Part shown: positions 5,289-9,859 of the stretch, in pieces | Layout of the letters: each line of letters starts with the position of its first letter | Numbering within the stretch: the first letter of the stretch is position 1 | NCBI GenBank assembly: GCA_020430675.1 | Contig: JAGQJJ010000091.1 | Location: 1 to 9,859, forward strand | From: Myxococcales bacterium | Lineage (GTDB): Bacteria > Myxococcota > Bradymonadia > UBA7976 > UBA1532 | Length of the DNA stretch: 9,859 nt | Direction of reading: 5' to 3' | Position numbers and translations under genes: made by a program | The notes under the pieces: generated by a model | Seen by the model: only the letters and a program-made list of their open reading frames with translations | Told to the model about the DNA's origin: nothing | Databases searched by the model: none

Positions 5289-6049
5289 GCGGCTTCGACT
5301 GGTCGGCGGTGCGCGAGCTGGGGCCCGATTGCCCGTCCGAGCCGGCGCTTGAGCGCCTGCACCTGGGCGCGGGCGAGCCGGCGGCGCTGGCCGAGCTGCG
5401 GGCGCACGCCGAGGGTTGCCCGCATTGCACCGCCTATCTGGCGCGGCTGGCACAGGGCTTTGACGTGGTGCCCGAAGTGGACCCGCGCGCGCTGCTGGCG
5501 GGCGTACGGCGGCGCCTGGATGACGCGCCGGTCTCGGCGTCGGGTGCCGTCGCGCGGTGGTGGCGGTGGCTGTTCATCGCGGTGCCAGTGGCCGCGGTGG
5601 TGGCGCTGCTGGTCCTGCGGCCCAAGCCGCCGATCGAGGCGCCTCCCGATGCGCCGCGCTTCAAAGGCGATTTTGCCCTCGCGGTGCATCGACAGGTGCC
5701 CGGCGGCAGCGAGCCGTTGCTGAGCGGCGAGCCGGTGGCGCCCGGCGAGCACTTGCGGCTTGAGGTGACGCTGCCGCGCGACGGGCGGGTCGCGGTCTAC
5801 GGCCGCGAAGCGAGCGGCGCCGTGTATCGGGCATGGCCCTTCGATGATCCCTGGGCCACGCTGCCCGCCGGGCGGCACCAGGCGCTCGACGGCGCGATCG
5901 AGCTGGACGAGGCGCCCGGCCAGGAGGCGCTGGCGCTGGTCTTCTGCCCCGGCGAGGCGGTCGAGCCGGTCTGCTCGGCGGGCGAGCAGGGGCTCGCCTG
6001 CCCCGAGGCCTGCCGCACCGAACGCTTCGTGCTCAACAAACAGCGCTGA
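5285..6049 (+). CDS. Transmembrane zinc-finger anti-sigma factor with DUF4384-like periplasmic domain, 254 aa
   Basis: Residues 1-90 are cytoplasmic and carry the anti-sigma zinc-binding pattern His41-x3-Cys45-x2-Cys48 (HAEGCPHC), as in the zf-HC2/ZAS group that grips ECF sigma factors. A single membrane helix follows at about 92-112 (WWRWLFIAVPVAAVVALLVL), with RPK on its far side. The remaining 140 residues should be periplasmic. The run SGEPVAPGEHLRLEVTLP, then GRVAVYG....GAVYRAWP and WATLPAGRHQAL resembles DUF4384, a domain often found with bacterial caspases. Four cysteines (221, 230, 239, 243) near the C-terminus could form disulfides. The start ATG overlaps the sigma stop codon (ATGA) and has GGGGAG 8 nt upstream, so the two proteins should be made together. 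The sensed signal is unknown. Confidence 0.86.
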   Translation: MSGFDWSAVRELGPDCPSEPALERLHLGAGEPAALAELRAHAEGCPHCTAYLARLAQGFDVVPEVDPRALLAGVRRRLDDAPVSASGAVARWWRWLFIAVPVAAVVALLVLRPKPPIEAPPDAPRFKGDFALAVHRQVPGGSEPLLSGEPVAPGEHLRLEVTLPRDGRVAVYGREASGAVYRAWPFDDPWATLPAGRHQALDGAIELDEAPGQEALALVFCPGEAVEPVCSAGEQGLACPEACRTERFVLNKQR

Positions 6050-6053
6050 CAAC

Positions 6054-6082
6054 GGTGCCGCGCACCGCGGTGAAGCCGCGGC
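6054..6082. terminator. GC-rich hairpins between convergent anti-sigma and kinase genes
   Basis: In the 40-nt gap between the two stop codons, GGTGC-CGC-GCACC (6054-6066) and CCGCGG-TGAAG-CCGCGG (6065-6081) can form as alternatives, and CACCGCGGTG (6063-6072) is itself a palindrome. The position suits a bidirectional terminator shared by both genes. There is no T tract on either side, so this is not a classical intrinsic terminator. Confidence 0.45.
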
Positions 6083-6089
6083 CAGGCGG

Positions 6090-9000
6090 TCACGGCGGCG
6101 CCTGGCCCTCGGCCCGCAACCAGCTGCGCGTGCCGGGGAAGATGCGCGCGAAGACCTGCCCCCGCCACAGCGCTTCGCCCGCTTCGAAGCGGGCCTGCGC
6201 TTCGATCAACCCCGCCAGGGCCCGACCCATGATCGACGCCGTCTCAGGGCCGACCTCGGCGCGCGCGGCCTGGGCGCGGGCCAGGGCGACGGCTTCGGCG
6301 GCGTCGCGGCCTTCGGCGAGCAGGTGGTGGCCGCGCTCGCAGGCCAGGGCGGCGTTGCAGGTGGCGTAATCCAGCTCGGCGAAGATGTCCGCGGCGCGCG
6401 CAAGATCGGCCCAGCCGGGCGCCGCCTCGGGCCCCAGATGCCGGCGCAGCGTCGCCCGGCCCACCAGCGCCCAGCCGAGCTGCGCCTGCATGCGGGCCTC
6501 GGCCAAGGCTTCGATGCAGGCGTCCAGCTCGGTGACCGCCTCGACCAATTGGCCCGCCCGGTGCAGCACCTGCGCGCGGTGCATGCGAATGCCCAGCTCC
6601 ATCGAGGGGCGGTCGACGGTGCGCGCGGCTTCGAGGGCCCGCGTGACCTGGACCAGCGCGTCTTCGTGCCGCCCGCGCGTGCCCGCGACCACCGCCATGT
6701 TATTGAGCGTGCGCGCCATGCCCACCGCGTCGGCTTCGTCGATCTGCAGGGCCAGCGCCTGCGCTTGCAGCGCCTCGGCTTCGTCCAGCGCGCCGCCGTG
6801 CACGCAGACGGTGGCCAGCCGCGTGCGGGCGGTGGCGCCCTCGGTGGCGTCGCCGGCGGCGTCGGCCAGCGCGATCGCCCTCCGCAGCATGTGCCCCGCC
6901 TCGTCGACCCGGTCGATCAGCACCAGCACCAGCCCCAGCGCCGAGCGGGCGGTGGCTTCCAGGCCATCGGCGCCGGCGGCCTGGGCGGCGTCGGCGGCGA
7001 CCTGCTGGGCCTCAGCGGCCTCGCGATAGCGCCCCGCGGCCGACAGGCAGCGGCCCTGGGCGATGCGCGAGCGGATGCCGCCGAGGTCGACCCGTCGCGC
7101 CGCGGCCTCAGCAAAACAAAGCGCCGCGTCGTCGAGCGCGCCCCGAGCCTCGGCCAGCGCGCCCGCTTCATCGAGGGCGAGGCCCGCGGCGTCGACCTGA
7201 CCGGCCCCGTCGAGGTGAAAGGCCAGCGCGCGGGCCTGGGCAAATGCGTCCGCGAGCGGTCGCGCCGCCAGATCGGCCGCCGCGCGGCCATGCAGCGCGC
7301 TCAAGCGCTTGGGCGCCATGGCGTCCGTCGCGACCGCGTGCAGGCGATCGTGCGCAAAGCGCAGCCCGCCCTCATCGCGCACGCAGATGGCCCGGCGCAC
7401 CACCTCTTCGATGGCCTCACCGGGCGGCGGCGCGTCGAGCAGGACGGCCAGACGGTCAAAAGGCGCCTGTCGACCGAGCGCGGCGAGCGCGTCGACCAGC
7501 GCCCGCCCCGGCGCCGACAACCGATGCAGCCGTGCCTGAATGGCCATCTCGGCGGGCACCGGCAGCGACATGGTCGAACGCGCGCCGGCGAAGGTCCACG
7601 CGCTGTCCTCGGTGCTCAGGCGGCCCTGGGCGATCATGGCCCGCAGGCACTCGGCGACAAAAAACGGGTTGCCGCCCGCGCGGCGCACCACCTCGCCGAC
7701 GAGCTGCGGATCGGCGTCGGCGTCGCCCAGCAGGCGGCCGACCAGCGCGCCGGCGTCGTTGGGGCGCAGCGGGCCCAGCGTGATCCACTGCAAGCCGCCG
7801 TCCCGTCGCAGCCGGTCGACCACCTCACTCGGCATGTCGGAGCGCGCGGTAAGCAGGATCAGCGCCCCGCCCGGGTCTTCAGCGAGGCGGCCGAGCGCGG
7901 TGGCGGTGAGCTGGTCGGCCCATTGCACGTCGTCGACCACCAGCAGCAGCGGCCGCTCGCTGGCGAGCACGTCGACCACATGCACCACCGCCGCCGCGAC
8001 CCGGACGGCCCCGGGCGCGGGCAGGCCCGCCGTCTGGCCCGGCAGCTCGGCGACCGACGGCACAAACGGGCTGAGGGCCGGGCCGTGGCAGCCAAACAGG
8101 CGCAAGGTGCGGGCGGCGTTGCCGCGGCAGAGGTCGACGGCATGGCGGATGAGCTCATCCAGCCCTTGCAACAGGCGGCCGCCCACCGCGCGGCACTCGC
8201 CGACCACCGCTCGGAAGCCCTCGGCGCGGCGCACGACCTCAAGCGCCAGGCGCGTCTTGCCGATGCCGCTGACGCCTTCGAGGACCACCACTGCGCCCTG
8301 GCCGCGGCGGGCACGGGCGAGCGCTTCGTCCAGGTGGCGCAGCTCGGCGTCGCGGCCGAGGGAGGGCGCGCGGTGCAGCGGCGTGCCGTCGGCCTCGACG
8401 GCGGGCGCGGGCAGCCCGGCGAGGCGCGCGAGGCGCACAGCGGCGGTGGCGCCGTCGCGGGGGCGATCGGCGGGATCCTCGGCCAGCAGCGCCGCGGCGA
8501 AGTCATGGAGCGCCGGGCCGCCTTCGCCGGTCTCGCCCAACCAGTCGGCGAGGATGCGGCCCACGGCGTACAGATCGGTCCGCCCGTCGCACCACTCGCT
8601 CCGCTGCTGCTCGGGCGCCTGATAGCCGACGGTGCCCGCGTTGTCGGGCGCGCCGTGCACCGCGTCGCGGGCCCACCCCGGCTGGCCGCGCCCGCCCCCG
8701 ATGCGCACCAGCAGGCCGAAGTCGATCAGCACCGGGCCCGCGGCGCCGACGATCACGTTGGCCGGTTTGACATCGCGGTGCACGCCGCCCGCTCGGTGCA
8801 GGCGGTCGAGGATGAGGCACAACTCGACGAGCAACGGCAGCCGCTCGGCCAGCCGGCGGCCGGCGACCGCGCGCCCCAGCGTCGGCCCGCGCACATAGGC
8901 CATGGCGTACCAGGGCCGGCCGTTGGTCTCGCCGCGCTCGATGAGACGGGCGATGCCGGGCTGCGCCAGCGCTGCGAGGGTTTCCGCCTCGCGGCGCAGA

Positions 9001-9374
9001 GCGCGGGCAAAGGCCCCGCGCGTCGAGCGAGCGCGTTTGAGCGCGGCCACGTTGCCCGCCTCGTCGACCACGCCGAAGACCTCGCCCATGCCGCCTTGAC
9101 CCAACCGGTGCAGCACCCGCCAACGCCCGATGCTCGGTGGGGCCGGGCGACGACAGGCGCGCAGCAGCTTCGGCAGCGGCTCGGCGACGCGGGTGGTCGG
9201 ACCAGGCGTCGCGGTCGGAGCCGCCTCGGCAACGACCGTGGCGCCCGCCGATGCCGCGACCGTGGCGTCAGCAGTCGCGACCACGGTGGCAGCAGCATCA
9301 TCCTTGACGGCCGTCCGATCTTCGTTTTTGGCGGCTGACATGGCAGCAGGCGTGGCGGCAGCGGTGACGACCAT
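6090..9374 (-). CDS. PknK-type Ser/Thr protein kinase with AAA ATPase and TPR-like regions
   Basis: Residue numbers count from the most upstream possible ATG (9506). An Ala/Thr/Val-rich N-terminal segment precedes a Hanks-type kinase at about 127-363: glycine loop GQGGMGEV (136-143), Lys157 in AALKRA, catalytic HRDVKPAN (243-250), metal-binding IDFG (261-264) and APE (297-299). A P-loop ATPase spans about 380-620, with Walker A GVSGIGKT (411-418), Walker B LLLVVDD (520-526) and GGNPFF (611-616), as in PknK, MalT-like and adenylate-cyclase-associated ATPases. The rest, to the end, is helical with TPR-like repeats for protein contacts. It should be a cytoplasmic signalling kinase; no membrane helix is seen. 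I prefer the ATG at 9372-9374 (AAAGG 6 nt upstream, 1094 aa). The ATG at 9506 adds an arginine-rich stretch and leaves only 8 nt to the divergent FHA gene. A third option is 9341. Confidence 0.92.
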   Translation of the reverse strand: MVVTAAATPAAMSAAKNEDRTAVKDDAAATVVATADATVAASAGATVVAEAAPTATPGPTTRVAEPLPKLLRACRRPAPPSIGRWRVLHRLGQGGMGEVFGVVDEAGNVAALKRARSTRGAFARALRREAETLAALAQPGIARLIERGETNGRPWYAMAYVRGPTLGRAVAGRRLAERLPLLVELCLILDRLHRAGGVHRDVKPANVIVGAAGPVLIDFGLLVRIGGGRGQPGWARDAVHGAPDNAGTVGYQAPEQQRSEWCDGRTDLYAVGRILADWLGETGEGGPALHDFAAALLAEDPADRPRDGATAAVRLARLAGLPAPAVEADGTPLHRAPSLGRDAELRHLDEALARARRGQGAVVVLEGVSGIGKTRLALEVVRRAEGFRAVVGECRAVGGRLLQGLDELIRHAVDLCRGNAARTLRLFGCHGPALSPFVPSVAELPGQTAGLPAPGAVRVAAAVVHVVDVLASERPLLLVVDDVQWADQLTATALGRLAEDPGGALILLTARSDMPSEVVDRLRRDGGLQWITLGPLRPNDAGALVGRLLGDADADPQLVGEVVRRAGGNPFFVAECLRAMIAQGRLSTEDSAWTFAGARSTMSLPVPAEMAIQARLHRLSAPGRALVDALAALGRQAPFDRLAVLLDAPPPGEAIEEVVRRAICVRDEGGLRFAHDRLHAVATDAMAPKRLSALHGRAAADLAARPLADAFAQARALAFHLDGAGQVDAAGLALDEAGALAEARGALDDAALCFAEAAARRVDLGGIRSRIAQGRCLSAAGRYREAAEAQQVAADAAQAAGADGLEATARSALGLVLVLIDRVDEAGHMLRRAIALADAAGDATEGATARTRLATVCVHGGALDEAEALQAQALALQIDEADAVGMARTLNNMAVVAGTRGRHEDALVQVTRALEAARTVDRPSMELGIRMHRAQVLHRAGQLVEAVTELDACIEALAEARMQAQLGWALVGRATLRRHLGPEAAPGWADLARAADIFAELDYATCNAALACERGHHLLAEGRDAAEAVALARAQAARAEVGPETASIMGRALAGLIEAQARFEAGEALWRGQVFARIFPGTRSWLRAEGQAPP
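9219..9290 (-). repeat. Three tandem octapeptide repeats in the kinase N-terminus
   Basis: The minus strand encodes ATVVATAD, ATVAASAG and ATVVAEAA back to back (residues 73-96 counted from ATG 9506), a 24-bp imperfect tandem repeat. Each unit opens with Ala-Thr-Val. The segment sits in the disordered-looking region before the kinase domain and ends in PTATPGPT. Threonine followed by hydrophobic residues is a plausible autophosphorylation and FHA-docking sequence, but this is inference. Confidence 0.6.
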
Positions 9375-9470
9375 CGGCGCCTTTGCGGTTGTCGCGCGTG
9401 GGCTGTCGTCTCGGCTGCCGGCCACCGTCGATCTCCGTGAACGTCTCGTCGCGAGCCGCGCGGCGCGGTT

Positions 9471-9493
9471 GCGGGCCCGCGGGCCCGCGGGCC
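9471..9493. repeat. Palindromic GGGCCCGC tandem repeat upstream of the FHA gene
   Basis: Two full copies of GGGCCCGC (9473-9480 and 9481-9488) plus a partial copy GGGCC (9489-9493) give an 8-bp period. Positions 9474-9493 are a perfect 20-bp palindrome, able to form a hairpin or cruciform with an 8-bp stem. It lies 22 nt before the FHA start codon, and within the kinase frame only if the most upstream kinase start is used. It could be an operator, a roadblock to polymerase or a slippage-prone tract. Confidence 0.5.
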
Positions 9494-9514
9494 AGGCAAT
9501 AAACATAGCGGGCG

Positions 9515-9859
9515 ATGATCACGATCACCCAGACCGCTGACGAGTTCGACGGCGACGCCGAGGCGGGCCCGGTGCCGCAATTGGTGCTCGCGTTCTCGTC
9601 CGGCGGACTGTGCGCCGCGCGCCGGCCGGTGACGGGCGATCGGATCGAGATTGGCCGGGGTGGCCGCCCGCTGGGCTTCGGACCGCTCGACGACGCCCGT
9701 CTCTCCCGCCAGCACGCTCAGCTCGAATGCCGCGGCGTCGCCTGGTGGATTGCCGACCGCGGCAGCCGCAATGGCTCGGCGGTCAACGGCGCGCGGCTGA
9801 CCGCAGCGCATGCCCTCAACGACGGCGATGTCATCCGCACCGGCGATACGCTCTGGGTC
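9515..9859 (+). CDS. FHA-domain protein, N-terminal part; probably a sigma-54-dependent activator (runs off the right edge)
   Basis: The 115 visible residues form an FHA domain, a phospho-threonine-binding beta-sandwich. Key positions are Gly47-Arg48 in IEIGRGG, Ser64 and His67 in LSRQHAQL, Asn86-Gly87 in DRGSRNG, and Asn91-Gly92 followed by LNDGDVIRTGDTLWV. All residues expected to contact phospho-threonine (Arg48, Ser64, Asn86) are present. The opening PQLVLAFSSGG, with the FHA at the very N-terminus, resembles myxobacterial enhancer-binding proteins that have an FHA followed by a sigma-54 AAA domain; that part is outside the window, so the class is inferred. ATG 9515 is the first start after an in-frame TAG at 9506-9508, with only a weak GCGGG ribosome site. 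The gene is divergent from the PknK-type kinase, which suggests it reads that kinase's phosphorylation. Confidence 0.85.
   Translation, partial: MITITQTADEFDGDAEAGPVPQLVLAFSSGGLCAARRPVTGDRIEIGRGGRPLGFGPLDDARLSRQHAQLECRGVAWWIADRGSRNGSAVNGARLTAAHALNDGDVIRTGDTLWV

Noticed and set aside
5255..6052. A 265-codon minus-strand open frame opposite the anti-sigma gene
   Set aside because: It lacks motifs and a membrane or folded character, while the plus strand has a zinc motif, a membrane helix and ATGA coupling.
5844..9338. A 1164-codon open frame on the plus strand opposite the kinase gene
   Set aside because: The minus strand carries clear kinase and ATPase motifs over the same stretch. The plus-strand translation is low-complexity Arg/Ala/Gly/Gln sequence without motifs, a usual mirror effect of GC-rich codon use.

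Overview
The window is about 9.9 kb of very GC-rich DNA with strong G/C preference at third codon positions. The gene families point to a myxobacterium-like member of the Myxococcota (former Deltaproteobacteria): a PknK-type Ser/Thr kinase with AAA ATPase and TPR parts, an FHA protein that looks like the start of a sigma-54 activator, and a secreted caspase next to an ECF sigma/anti-sigma pair. This placement is inference from gene content. No rRNA, tRNA, CRISPR array or transposase was seen.

Layout. (1) Positions 2078 to 1, minus strand: the first three genes of a contractile-tail operon, leaving the window on the left. They are a protein resembling phage DNA-circularisation/baseplate N-domains, an unassigned 298-aa tail-operon protein, and the N-terminal 190 residues of a tail sheath protein. 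Gaps are 2-3 nt, and a good sigma-70-like promoter lies just upstream. (2) 2079-3016: an AT-rich island with short inverted repeats, a small two-helix membrane protein on the plus strand (GTG start at 2348), a nested hairpin after its stop, and what look like abutting remnants of two genes (EXPERA/emopamil-binding-like on minus, Rieske-oxygenase-like on plus). (3) 3017-6049: a divergent unit with a secreted caspase-fold protease fused to a predicted outer-membrane beta-barrel on minus, and an ECF sigma factor translationally coupled to a zinc-finger transmembrane anti-sigma factor on plus. The 187-nt gap between them is rich in palindromes. (4) 6090-9374, minus: a kinase-AAA-TPR protein of roughly 1,100 residues, converging on the anti-sigma gene. 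(5) 9515 to the right edge, plus: the start of an FHA-domain gene, divergent from the kinase.

How they may work together. The anti-sigma factor should hold the sigma factor at the inner membrane and sense something through its periplasmic domain. The released sigma factor would be expected to drive its own operon and perhaps the divergent caspase gene. The caspase has a signal sequence, so it would share the periplasm with the anti-sigma sensor domain; a proteolytic feedback loop is possible but is only a hypothesis. The kinase and FHA pair look like a phospho-threonine signalling module, and the kinase carries a threonine-containing octapeptide repeat near its N-terminus that could be the docking site. 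The tail operon may belong to a prophage, a tailocin or an extracellular contractile injection system; the window ends too early to tell.
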